DNA of 10,133 nucleotides from a bacterium UBA4883. GTDB taxonomy: Bacteria; Bacillota; Clostridia; Oscillospirales; Acutalibacteraceae. Under the pieces are notes generated by a model, which was given only the letters and a program-made list of their open reading frames with translations, was not told the origin of the DNA and did not search any database. The DNA lies in the NCBI GenBank assembly GCA_002399225.1, contig DHDF01000144.1, positions 1 to 10,133 of the forward strand, in the 5' to 3' direction. Positions 1 to 6,853 of this stretch are shown here, one piece after another. The position numbers were made by a program, and so were the translations under genes. Within the stretch, counting starts at the first letter, position 1, and each line of letters opens with the position of its first letter.

Positions 1-1205
1 GGTACGGCAGGTTTGCCGATATGCTGCTGAAACGGGATAAATACTTTTTTCGGAGCCAGTTCCGTGCATCCATCCGGGTGCCGCTTCCCGCTGTATTTCA
101 TCAGATTCAGACGTGCGGTCAGCCGCTCCGTCGGCACCTGTCGGTAAGGCGCACTTTCACGCGCCACCGGGTTTCGGTTTTTGGGAACCTGAATGCCGCG
201 CTTTTTCAGCTGGCCTTTTAAAAAGTGATTGACTTTGCGCGGAGACAGCCCCATCGGGCAGGCAAACTGCTCACAGACACCACATTCAGAACAGTTCGCT
301 GCCGTACCGAACGCCCGTTCATATTCTTCGTTGTCCTGGAGGAACGGCTCGCGGAACAGATTGCGCATCACAAGATGCGGCGTCATCGCATGCCCGATGG
401 AATACCGCGGGCACAGGCTGGTGCAGAACCGGCACTGAACGCAGGCACTCTTTGCCTGAATTGCGATTCTCCGCATTGGGATGGACGCCTGGCGGATCAG
501 CGAATGATCCCGCGGCAAAACCAGAAAATTTCCCGTCGTCTTGGTAACGCTAAGGGACTTGATTTCTTCTGGGTCAGAATAAGCTTTCCCCATCATCGGT
601 CCGCCGACAATCACCGCATAATCGGAAAGGGTAGGCTTTGCAGCCTGAATACATTCCACCGCCGGCGTCCCGATCGGAACATGCAGCATGATGGGCGCTT
701 CGACCTCGCCGACGACGGAGAGATATTTCTCCGTGACCGGCTTACCCTCCAGAGCGTCGCTGATGGAAAGCAGCGTACCCACATTATCGACCACTGCACC
801 CACATCAAGCGGGATTCCCCGCTCCGGCACGCTTTTGCCGCAGACGAGATGTACCAGCATCTGTTCATCTCCCGCCGGATAAAACGCGGGAAGGAGGAAC
901 AGCTCCACTTTAGAGCCCGTTTTTTCCTTCGCCTTTTGCAGCGCTTCGATTTCGCGCTCATATTCTTTTTTCAGTGCAATCACCGTTCTTGCTGCGTTCA
1001 GATGTTTGGAAATGGTGTCCGCCGTTGCAAGAATCCGTTCCGGAAAAGTCCGGGTGATGTATTTATCCGTTTCGATCAGAGGTTCGCACTCCGCCGCGTT
1101 TACAATAAAACATTCGGCCTGTGCAGAAAGTTTGACATGCGTTGGGAATCCCGCGCCGCCGGCGCCAACGACACCGGCTTCTTTGACCGCATCCGTCAAT
1201 TTCAT
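1..1205 (-). CDS. pduS: PduS/RnfC-like flavin and [4Fe-4S] protein, C-terminus cut by window edge
   Basis: The frame is open from the ATG at 1205-1203 to the window edge, giving 401 residues; PduS proteins are usually about 450, so only the C-terminal end is missing. The N-terminus carries the glycine-rich GAGGAGFPTHVK motif (about residues 14-25) and an ECEPL stretch (about 39-43), typical of the RnfC/NuoF-like FMN-binding fold. Two ferredoxin-type clusters follow: C255, C258, C261, C265 and C305, C308, C311, C316, each ending in Cys-Pro. PduS is known as a BMC-associated flavin/Fe-S protein described as a cobalamin reductase. In loci without a B12 enzyme it has been suggested to move electrons across the shell or re-oxidise cofactors, which is the more likely role here. 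No membrane segment is visible. It follows eutJ after a 49-bp gap; GAAGGG and GGTGAT elements lie just upstream of the ATG. The family is secure; the partner redox system is unknown. Confidence 0.9.
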   Translation of the reverse strand, partial: MKLTDAVKEAGVVGAGGAGFPTHVKLSAQAECFIVNAAECEPLIETDKYITRTFPERILATADTISKHLNAARTVIALKKEYEREIEALQKAKEKTGSKVELFLLPAFYPAGDEQMLVHLVCGKSVPERGIPLDVGAVVDNVGTLLSISDALEGKPVTEKYLSVVGEVEAPIMLHVPIGTPAVECIQAAKPTLSDYAVIVGGPMMGKAYSDPEEIKSLSVTKTTGNFLVLPRDHSLIRQASIPMRRIAIQAKSACVQCRFCTSLCPRYSIGHAMTPHLVMRNLFREPFLQDNEEYERAFGTAANCSECGVCEQFACPMGLSPRKVNHFLKGQLKKRGIQVPKNRNPVARESAPYRQVPTERLTARLNLMKYSGKRHPDGCTELAPKKVFIPFQQHIGKPAV

Positions 1206-1254
1206 GGAATCACCGACCCTTCTCAGCTTTTATTCGGCGCGGCGCCTTTTCGCC

Positions 1255-2073
1255 TCACCTGCATTCACAGTTCATCGCGATGCCCGCGGGAGTAATCAGC
1301 AGGGGATTTGCAGGGCGCATCGTAGAAACGCCCGTCACTTTTTCAAAGACCTGCTCAATGCCTTCCAAGCAGCAGGTTCCCCCGCAGAGATAGATGGTAT
1401 CTACGTTTTTTCCTTTGATATATTTTTTAACAATCGTCGCCATTTTCTCAATGACCGGTTTTACAATCGGGAAGATTTCACGGTGGTGCGACGCATCCAG
1501 TTTAATCTGTTCGGCTTTTTCAAACGGAACTTTCATATTTCCGGCCAGAACCAGTGTCAAATGCGTTCCTCCCGTCGGCTCGTCTTCAATTTCAACGACT
1601 TTTCCCTGCTTAAAAAGGGCAAGCCCGGTCGTTCCGCCGCCGATGTCGACCACCGCTCCATCCGTAATGCCGAAAACGGAATTGGCCGCGGTCGGTTCAT
1701 CCAGAATTTGAACTACCTCAAGATCCGCCCCTTCCGCAACATAGACATGGGTTCTCACGCTACTCTGCGTACCGGCTGGCATGGCAATGGCACAATGCGA
1801 AAGCTCCCGATGAAGCCTCTCTTCCAGTTTCTCTTTCAGCTCACGCACAATTTTCTGCGCACCCAGGTAGTCCACCACCACGCCGTCCCGCAGGACATGG
1901 GCCGCCTGTTTCTCGCAGGCGACCGGGTGATTTTCTTCGTCAAGGACTACCAAAACGATATATGCGGTCCCCAGGTCAACGCCGATTTTCAGCTTTTCTC
2001 CGGCAGGTGCAAAATTCTCTTTTTCAGACTGCGCCACCTCGGCCATATAGCCGTCCACCCTGCTCATATCCAT
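1255..2073 (-). CDS. eutJ: EutJ family microcompartment chaperone-like ATPase
   Basis: This 272-residue protein belongs to the actin/Hsp70 ATPase superfamily and matches EutJ in length and pattern. Visible signatures are the phosphate-1 loop GVDLGT (about residues 31-36), a conserved DEPTAAN segment, the phosphate-2 motif DIGGGTTGLAL, a GGTHLTLVLAGN segment and the adenosine-side motif LCGGTCCLEG near the C-terminus. EutJ is found in ethanolamine and other BMC loci. It is thought to act as a chaperone or reactivation factor, but its substrate is not established. The ATG at 2073 is used because GGCGGAAGAA precedes it; Met3 and Met10 are possible alternatives. It lies 39 bp after the EutE-type gene and 49 bp before the PduS-like gene in the same direction. 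Family identity is very likely; the function is inferred from the family only. Confidence 0.92.
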   Translation of the reverse strand: MDMSRVDGYMAEVAQSEKENFAPAGEKLKIGVDLGTAYIVLVVLDEENHPVACEKQAAHVLRDGVVVDYLGAQKIVRELKEKLEERLHRELSHCAIAMPAGTQSSVRTHVYVAEGADLEVVQILDEPTAANSVFGITDGAVVDIGGGTTGLALFKQGKVVEIEDEPTGGTHLTLVLAGNMKVPFEKAEQIKLDASHHREIFPIVKPVIEKMATIVKKYIKGKNVDTIYLCGGTCCLEGIEQVFEKVTGVSTMRPANPLLITPAGIAMNCECR

Positions 2074-2112
2074 GCGTTCTTCCGCCCTTTCCCGCTTTGC
2101 TTTGTTACTCTT

Positions 2113-3555
2113 TTACTTAAGTTCCTTGGAAAAATCGCGGATATGAAACTCATCCGATATTACGCACCTGCGTTTTCTGCAAAACGATCTGGCACTTGTC
2201 AGTCCCTCTCCGGTCGGCCCAGCGATGGTAAAAGTCGTATGCCCTTCTCCGCCGGCACCAATTCCCGCGTAAGACGGCGCATTTTTCACGAAGATCGTCG
2301 TTTGCAGCACCTGAGCCATCTTGGTCAGCTTATCGACATTCTTCGAGTGCATCATTGCTGTGTGGCGGTTTCCGCGCTCTGCCACAAGAGCGATATTGAT
2401 TGCTTCGTCGACGTCTTTTGCCCTGACAATCGGCAAGATCGGCATCATCAGTTCTTCCATCACAAACGGGTTGTTGCGGTCCGTTTCCATGATGATGACC
2501 TTTACGTCGGAATCGACCTCAATTCCGATCTGATCCAGAATATAGGCAGCGCTCTTGCCGACGAAAGAAGTTTTTGGCCCTCCTCCTTCTTTGCGAACCA
2601 GCGTGGAAAGCTGGTCGATCACGGCCGGATCCTGAACCTCGAAGGCCCCGTGCTCCTTCATATTTTCAATCAGAGAATCGGCAATGGAATCAACGGCGAT
2701 AACTTCCTTTTCAGCGATGCACGGCAGGTTGTTGTCAAAGCTGCATCCGTTGATGATATCGACGGCTGCCTTGGGAATATCCGCCGTTTCGTCCACAACG
2801 ACGGGAGGATTCCCGGCGCCGGCGCCGATGGCCTTTTTGCCGCTCGACATGACCAGCTTGACAATCCCAGGGCCGCCCGTCGCAACCAGCATACGGATTT
2901 TCGGATGTTTCATTATGATATTGGTGTTGTCAATGGACGGCTCTTTTACCGTTGTGATCAGGTTAGCCGGCGCGCCAGCCGCCTCCAGCGCTTTGTTGAT
3001 CATAGTAATCAGCTTGAGCGTGACATTTTTCGCCCTCGGATGCGGACTGAACACAACGGTGTTTCCGCCGGCCAACATTCCGATGGAGTTGCAGATGATC
3101 GTCTCGGTCGGATTAGTTGCCGGCGTAATGGAGCCGATTACGCCAAAGGGGCAATATTCCACAAGCGTAAGACCATCATCTCCGGTAAGCGCATCGGTGC
3201 GAAGGTCTTCCGTTCCCGGTGTTTTTTCGGCGGCAAGCCTGTTTTTGATGATTTTATGCTGATAATTTCCCATTCCGGTCTCTTCCACCGCAAGCCTGGA
3301 GATCAGATTCAGGTTTTCCTTTTTCACAACGACTTTCCGGATCGCATCGACATAGGACTCCCGCTCTTTCATCGAGCGGGTCATGTATTCGCGCTGGGCT
3401 ATGTCGGCAGCATTGACCGCATCATCCATGCTGTCAAAAATTCCATAGTTGCCTTTCTGCTGTTTTTCCTCCTCAGCCTGAGCAAGTTTTTCCGTGTCTA
3501 ATTCTCCGATCACCTGCCGGACCATCTTTTCTATACTGGAAGCATCAATTTCCAT
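2113..3555 (-). CDS. eutE: CoA-acylating aldehyde dehydrogenase, EutE/PduP family, with encapsulation peptide
   Basis: This 480-residue enzyme is predicted to oxidise an aldehyde to acyl-CoA with NAD+ and CoA inside the microcompartment. The catalytic cysteine is C279 in the motif SFDNNLPC. Other family signatures are EETGMG near the N-terminus, ITPATNPTETI, VATGGPGIVK and the C-terminal GEGHTTFTIAGPTGEG. Residues 1-20 form an amphipathic helix (MEIDASSIEKMVRQVIGELD) followed by a charged, flexible linker, the layout of an encapsulation peptide. I start at the ATG at 3555 because GAGGTG (3569-3564) lies 8 nt upstream. A TTG further upstream at 3597 would add 14 residues but has no ribosome binding site. 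It follows pduL by 38 bp, so CoA released by PduL would be available locally. The substrate chain length (acetaldehyde or propionaldehyde) cannot be read from sequence alone. Confidence 0.95.
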   Translation of the reverse strand: MEIDASSIEKMVRQVIGELDTEKLAQAEEEKQQKGNYGIFDSMDDAVNAADIAQREYMTRSMKERESYVDAIRKVVVKKENLNLISRLAVEETGMGNYQHKIIKNRLAAEKTPGTEDLRTDALTGDDGLTLVEYCPFGVIGSITPATNPTETIICNSIGMLAGGNTVVFSPHPRAKNVTLKLITMINKALEAAGAPANLITTVKEPSIDNTNIIMKHPKIRMLVATGGPGIVKLVMSSGKKAIGAGAGNPPVVVDETADIPKAAVDIINGCSFDNNLPCIAEKEVIAVDSIADSLIENMKEHGAFEVQDPAVIDQLSTLVRKEGGGPKTSFVGKSAAYILDQIGIEVDSDVKVIIMETDRNNPFVMEELMMPILPIVRAKDVDEAINIALVAERGNRHTAMMHSKNVDKLTKMAQVLQTTIFVKNAPSYAGIGAGGEGHTTFTIAGPTGEGLTSARSFCRKRRCVISDEFHIRDFSKELK

Positions 3556-3563
3556 CTTTTCAG

Positions 3564-3569
3564 CACCTC
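3564..3569 (-). promoter_or_regulatory. Ribosome binding site fixing the EutE-type start
   Basis: GAGGTG on the minus strand lies 8 nt before the ATG at 3555-3553. This decides the start codon and places the encapsulation helix at the very N-terminus. The upstream in-frame TTG at 3597 overlaps the pduL stop region and lacks such a site. Confidence 0.7.
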
Positions 3570-3593
3570 TTTCTAAAATTGCGACAGAATCAT

Positions 3594-4256
3594 TCAATGT
3601 TGTTTCTTGGCAAGATTCCCCTCTGTTTTTCTCAGAAGAACCGTATCGCCGTTTTTCAGCGCGCAGGCGTTCGCCTCATCAATATCCAGATGCATTTCAA
3701 GCGCATACCGGTCAGAGACCCGAACCAAAACGTTTCCCAAAATGCTCCGTCTGGTTCCGCAGGTTTCCACTTCGACCAGTTCTCCGTCTGTGACCCCCAT
3801 CTGCGAGGCCTGCTCCGGCGTCATGTGGATATGCCGCAGTGCGACGATCGTGCCACGCGGCAGATCAATGCGACCTTTGGGGCCAACCAGCGTCAGTCCC
3901 GGCGTATTGTCCAGTTTTCCCGATTCCCGGATCGGTGCATGAACGCCAAGGCGAAACCCGTCCGTCAAAGAAATTTCAACTTGGCTTTCCTTTCTGATGG
4001 GACCCAGAATACGGACTCTGTTCATCTGCCCTTTCGGCCCAACCAGCGTTACGGTTTCTTCCGCCGCAAACTGCCCGGGCTGCTTCATGTCCTTCTTTTT
4101 TGTCAGGGCATAGTCTTTTCCAAACAAGCGGTCAAGATCCGTCTGGCTAAGGTGGACATGCCGGTTCGAAATGCCGATGGGCACCTGGAATCGCTCCAGA
4201 TCTTTGAGCTTTTGTAAAATGATTCGTGTGACTTGACTGACAACTTCCGACTGCAT
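3594..4256 (-). CDS. pduL: PduL-type phosphotransacylase (phosphate acyltransferase)
   Basis: PduL converts acyl-CoA plus phosphate to acyl-phosphate and CoA. It is the BMC phosphotransacylase unrelated to Pta, and it regenerates CoA inside the shell. The 220-residue protein has the conserved SNRHVHL motif (H33, H35) and the RHIHM motif (H142, H144), which supply metal-binding histidines in this family. It also has two repeated TLVGPKG segments, one in each beta-barrel half. Residues 1-20 (MQSEVVSQVTRIILQKLKDL) form an amphipathic helix of encapsulation-peptide type, as seen on BMC-associated PduL. The ATG at 4256 is chosen because GGAG (4268-4265) lies 8 nt upstream; an in-frame GTG at 4283 would add nine residues. 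It sits between the BMC-H gene (33 bp) and the EutE-type gene (38 bp), consistent with consecutive steps in one pathway. Confidence 0.95.
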   Translation of the reverse strand: MQSEVVSQVTRIILQKLKDLERFQVPIGISNRHVHLSQTDLDRLFGKDYALTKKKDMKQPGQFAAEETVTLVGPKGQMNRVRILGPIRKESQVEISLTDGFRLGVHAPIRESGKLDNTPGLTLVGPKGRIDLPRGTIVALRHIHMTPEQASQMGVTDGELVEVETCGTRRSILGNVLVRVSDRYALEMHLDIDEANACALKNGDTVLLRKTEGNLAKKQH

Positions 4257-4289
4257 GATCGTTACTCCGCCTTTCGCTTTCACGTCAAA

Positions 4290-4586
4290 TTATGACCGAA
4301 ACTCTGCGCCGGCTCCGGACGGAAGGATCTTTTCCGTCTCCGTATGGGGGCGTGGAATCACATGTTTGGAAACAACCTTCCCAACACGCTCGGCAGCAGC
4401 GACTCCGGCGTCGACCGACGCCTTGACAGCACCGACATCGCCCCGGACCAGAACCGTCACCAGCCCAAATCCAATCTTTTCATAGCCAATTAAAGAGACG
4501 TTGGCTGCTTTTGTCATGGCATCCGCCGCTTCAATCGCACCAACCAGCCCTTTTGTTTCAATCATCCCCAACGCTTCTCCGTTCAT
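4290..4586 (-). CDS. BMC-H hexameric shell protein, PduA/EutM-like, with Phe at the pore
   Basis: This 98-residue single-BMC-domain protein is the size of a hexameric facet protein. It keeps the hallmarks [20 protein letters not shown] (residues 5-24), [10 protein letters not shown], the C-terminal VIPRPH segment and a KILP tail. Alignment by eye to PduA needs no gaps through residue 41. The pore loop reads KIGFG (37-41), where PduA has KIGSG with pore-lining Ser40; here residue 40 is Phe (codon TTT). A bulky aromatic at the six-fold axis should narrow or gate the pore and change its polarity. GGGAGG lies 8 nt upstream of the ATG, and the start overlaps the metK stop as ATGA, so translation is probably coupled. 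PduA- and EutM-like are equally fair names. It is the only BMC-H gene in the window, so other facet proteins are expected outside. Confidence 0.96.
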   Translation of the reverse strand: MNGEALGMIETKGLVGAIEAADAMTKAANVSLIGYEKIGFGLVTVLVRGDVGAVKASVDAGVAAAERVGKVVSKHVIPRPHTETEKILPSGAGAEFRS

Positions 4587-5815
4587 CGAAGCAACCTCCC
4601 TTTTCGCTTTTCATTGTTTTCTGTTCGCGTATGCGATAAGAAGGCCCGCAGGCCGCTCACCGCCTGGTCCCGCAGAACCGGCACTTTATCCAAACGCTCC
4701 CACCGAAAATTCCCGTCTTCCCTGCCGAAATGCCCATAGGCGGCAAGTTCCCGATACTGGGGCCGCTTCAGGTCAAGCTGTTCCAGAAGATCCGCAACCG
4801 AAAAAGAAAAGACTTCCCTGAGTAGCCGTTCAACCTCTTCCTGTGGAATGGTCTGCGTCCCGAACAAATCGGTCGAAACAGAAACCGGCTCCGGCACACC
4901 GATGGCATAGTCAAGCTCGACCTCACATTTTCGTGCCAGCCCTGCCGCCACCAGGTTCTTTGCCGCATATCGCGCCATATAAGACGCCGAGCGGTCCACC
5001 TTCGTGGGATCCTTTCCGGAGAACGCGCCTCCGCCGTGCCTTCCGACTCCGCCGTAGGTATCCACCATGATTTTTCGACCGGTCAAGCCTGTGTCCCCGG
5101 CCGGCCCGCCCACAACAAAGCGCCCGGTCGGATTGATATAGACTCTTGTGTTCTTGGTCAGCCATCTTTCATCAACCGCCGGCCGGATCACCTGCTGTCG
5201 GATTTCTCTGCGGATGACCGGAAGCGAAACGGTTTCGTCATGCTGTGCGGAAACGATGATGCAGGAGGCTTCATATGGTTCCCCGTCAGGACCATACCGT
5301 ATGGTGACCTGGCTTTTCCCATCCGGACGGAGCCAAGGAAGCACACCGGCTTTTCTGACCTCAGCCAGCCTTCTGACGATCCGATTCGCAAGGTCATAAG
5401 CCAGTGGCATAAAATTTTCCGTCTCATCACAGGCGTAACCGAACATCATTCCCTGATCTCCGGCGCCAATGGCACCTTCCGGCTTGCCGTACTGGCCGAC
5501 GCCCATTGCGATATCCGGGGACTGAGTGTTCAGATTAGTTAAAATCACGCAGGAATCGCAGTCGAATCCGAGGGCGGGATCGGTATAGCCGATTTCCCGG
5601 ATAATATTTCTCGCCGTTGCTGCCGCATCCACCCGCGCGGAAGAGGTCACCTCCCCGGCAATCATCATCGTATTGCCGGAAACCATGGTCTCCACCGCCA
5701 CTCGCGCGTTGGGATCCTGCTTCAGGTACTCGTCCAAAATGCCGTCCGAAACCTGATCGCACACTTTGTCCGGATGTCCTTCCGTTACAGATTCGCAGGT
5801 GACGTACTGATCCAT
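4583..5815 (-). CDS. metK: S-adenosylmethionine synthetase (methionine adenosyltransferase)
   Basis: MetK makes SAM from methionine and ATP. The 410-residue sequence looks intact. It has the N-terminal [20 protein letters not shown] block, the [15 protein letters not shown] loop, the DGKSQVTI strand, [19 protein letters not shown], the phosphate-binding [17 protein letters not shown] motif and the C-terminal YGHFGR. The tail is some 10-15 residues longer than usual and rich in Arg/Lys/Glu. The start is preceded by GAGGAGGGG within the end of the response-regulator gene, 3 nt after its stop, and the metK stop overlaps the BMC-H start. Position and coupling make it an integral operon member. 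In a microcompartment context the obvious use is to supply SAM to a radical-SAM activating enzyme for a glycyl radical enzyme; neither gene is in view, so that role is inferred. Whether the genome has a second, housekeeping metK cannot be told from here. Confidence 0.97.
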   Translation of the reverse strand: MDQYVTCESVTEGHPDKVCDQVSDGILDEYLKQDPNARVAVETMVSGNTMMIAGEVTSSARVDAAATARNIIREIGYTDPALGFDCDSCVILTNLNTQSPDIAMGVGQYGKPEGAIGAGDQGMMFGYACDETENFMPLAYDLANRIVRRLAEVRKAGVLPWLRPDGKSQVTIRYGPDGEPYEASCIIVSAQHDETVSLPVIRREIRQQVIRPAVDERWLTKNTRVYINPTGRFVVGGPAGDTGLTGRKIMVDTYGGVGRHGGGAFSGKDPTKVDRSASYMARYAAKNLVAAGLARKCEVELDYAIGVPEPVSVSTDLFGTQTIPQEEVERLLREVFSFSVADLLEQLDLKRPQYRELAAYGHFGREDGNFRWERLDKVPVLRDQAVSGLRAFLSHTRTENNEKRKGRLLR

Positions 5816-5818
5816 TTT

Positions 5819-6850
5819 CTACCCCTCCTCACACCGGGCGGTTTCCGATTCGTTTTCCGATGCTTTACGGTACTGAAACACGGTCACGCTCTCATACTTT
5901 TTAAACACCTTGCTGAAATAGCTGCTTTCGTTGTAGCCGAGCCGATAGGCAACCTCCGCCACACTTAGGCCGGTAAATGAAAAATACTTTTTTGCAATCA
6001 TTAGTTTTCTCATATGAATATATTCCAAAACGCTGACGTTCATTTGCTGCATAAAAATCCTGCTCAGGTATCCCTGACTGATATTGCAGTGCGCCACAAT
6101 TTCATTCAGGCCGATTTCATGTTCGACGTTTTGGTTAATGTATTGGAAAACGGACGCTGTGACAGGATATTTTTCGGTGCAGATCTGTTGAAACGCATCG
6201 TCCATAATTTCAAACAGCCAAAACTGCAGACTGCGCTTTGGGGAAAATGTAAATTCCGGATTTAGGAAAATTGTTTCGAATTTCTGCTTCTTTTCATCCG
6301 ACCAGTTAAATCCTGCGGCCAAGCCCTGCAGCGCCCGGAGAAAAATATCTTTCATATCCTTGGGCTGACCCCCACAGGAAGCCCCGGATTCTTCGATAAT
6401 TTTCGGGATCTTGTAATACATTTTCCGATAGTCTTTTTCCTTCAGCATCGCATAGAGTTCTTCCAACACCCTGGTATTGAACCGGTTGTTTTTGGAATAA
6501 CTCTGAAGAAGTTTTCCCATGGTCTGGCAGGAAACCGGTTTGGTCAGGTATTCTTTGACTTTCAGCTTTAAAGCTTCCCTGGCAAATTCAAAAGTTTTGA
6601 AAGCCGACACAATGTACAGCGTGGTCTCCGGGCTGCTCTGAGAAATCTTCTCGCAAGCTTCCAGCCCCGACATCCCCGGCATCATGATGTCAAGGAAAGC
6701 GAGATCAATCCGAGCGCTCCGGCAGGTTTCCACCGCCCGGTCCCCGCTGCAGACCGAACGAACTACCTGGAATCCTTCCGTTCGGGAAACCATGACTTCC
6801 ATTGCTTCTCTCGTCAGCTGCTCATCATCAGCAATCAATACGCGATACAT
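5819..6850 (-). CDS. Response regulator with AraC-family DNA-binding domain
   Basis: The 343-residue protein begins with a receiver domain (about residues 2-120). Its acidic pair is D8/D9, the predicted phosphoacceptor is D54 in LAFLDIMMPG, the switch residue is S82 and the conserved lysine is K104 in LTKP. A helical linker of about 110 residues follows, then an AraC-type double helix-turn-helix (about 231-329) with ISQGYLSRIF in the first unit and LSVAEVAYRLGYNESSYFS in the second. A YesN-like architecture of this kind usually activates a neighbouring metabolic operon. It starts 3 nt after the sensor gene, with GAAGGA upstream, and ends 3 nt before metK. The receiver residues are complete even though the adjacent sensor looks catalytically degenerate, so the source of any phosphate is open. 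It is the most likely activator of this BMC operon, an inference from position. Confidence 0.93.
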   Translation of the reverse strand: MYRVLIADDEQLTREAMEVMVSRTEGFQVVRSVCSGDRAVETCRSARIDLAFLDIMMPGMSGLEACEKISQSSPETTLYIVSAFKTFEFAREALKLKVKEYLTKPVSCQTMGKLLQSYSKNNRFNTRVLEELYAMLKEKDYRKMYYKIPKIIEESGASCGGQPKDMKDIFLRALQGLAAGFNWSDEKKQKFETIFLNPEFTFSPKRSLQFWLFEIMDDAFQQICTEKYPVTASVFQYINQNVEHEIGLNEIVAHCNISQGYLSRIFMQQMNVSVLEYIHMRKLMIAKKYFSFTGLSVAEVAYRLGYNESSYFSKVFKKYESVTVFQYRKASENESETARCEEG

Positions 6851-6853
6851 AAT

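Noticed and set aside
611..961. Minus-strand frame of 116 codons within the PduS region
   Set aside because: It is an out-of-frame reading of the PduS-like gene, whose proper frame is open from 1205 to the window edge.
1206..1215. Ten-base match GGAATCACCG just upstream of the PduS gene and again at 9968-9977 before the BMC-P gene
   Set aside because: Both contain GGTGAT on the coding strand, part of an extended Shine-Dalgarno sequence, so the match is explained by translation signals.
225..1295. Open frame of 356 codons on the plus strand opposite the PduS-like gene
   Set aside because: The minus-strand frame encodes a recognisable PduS with two Fe-S motifs; the plus-strand product has no recognisable domain and no supporting ribosome binding site that I could see.
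1006..3501. Very long open frame on the plus strand (831 codons) opposite eutJ and the aldehyde dehydrogenase gene
   Set aside because: Its translation is rich in Arg, His, Phe and Ser without family-like motifs. It runs antisense to two clearly coding genes and is a by-product of their codon usage.
3556..3597. Longer EutE-type protein starting at TTG 3597
   Set aside because: There is no ribosome binding site at that TTG, while GAGGTG sits 8 nt before the ATG at 3555, and the shorter form puts the targeting helix at the N-terminus as in the family.
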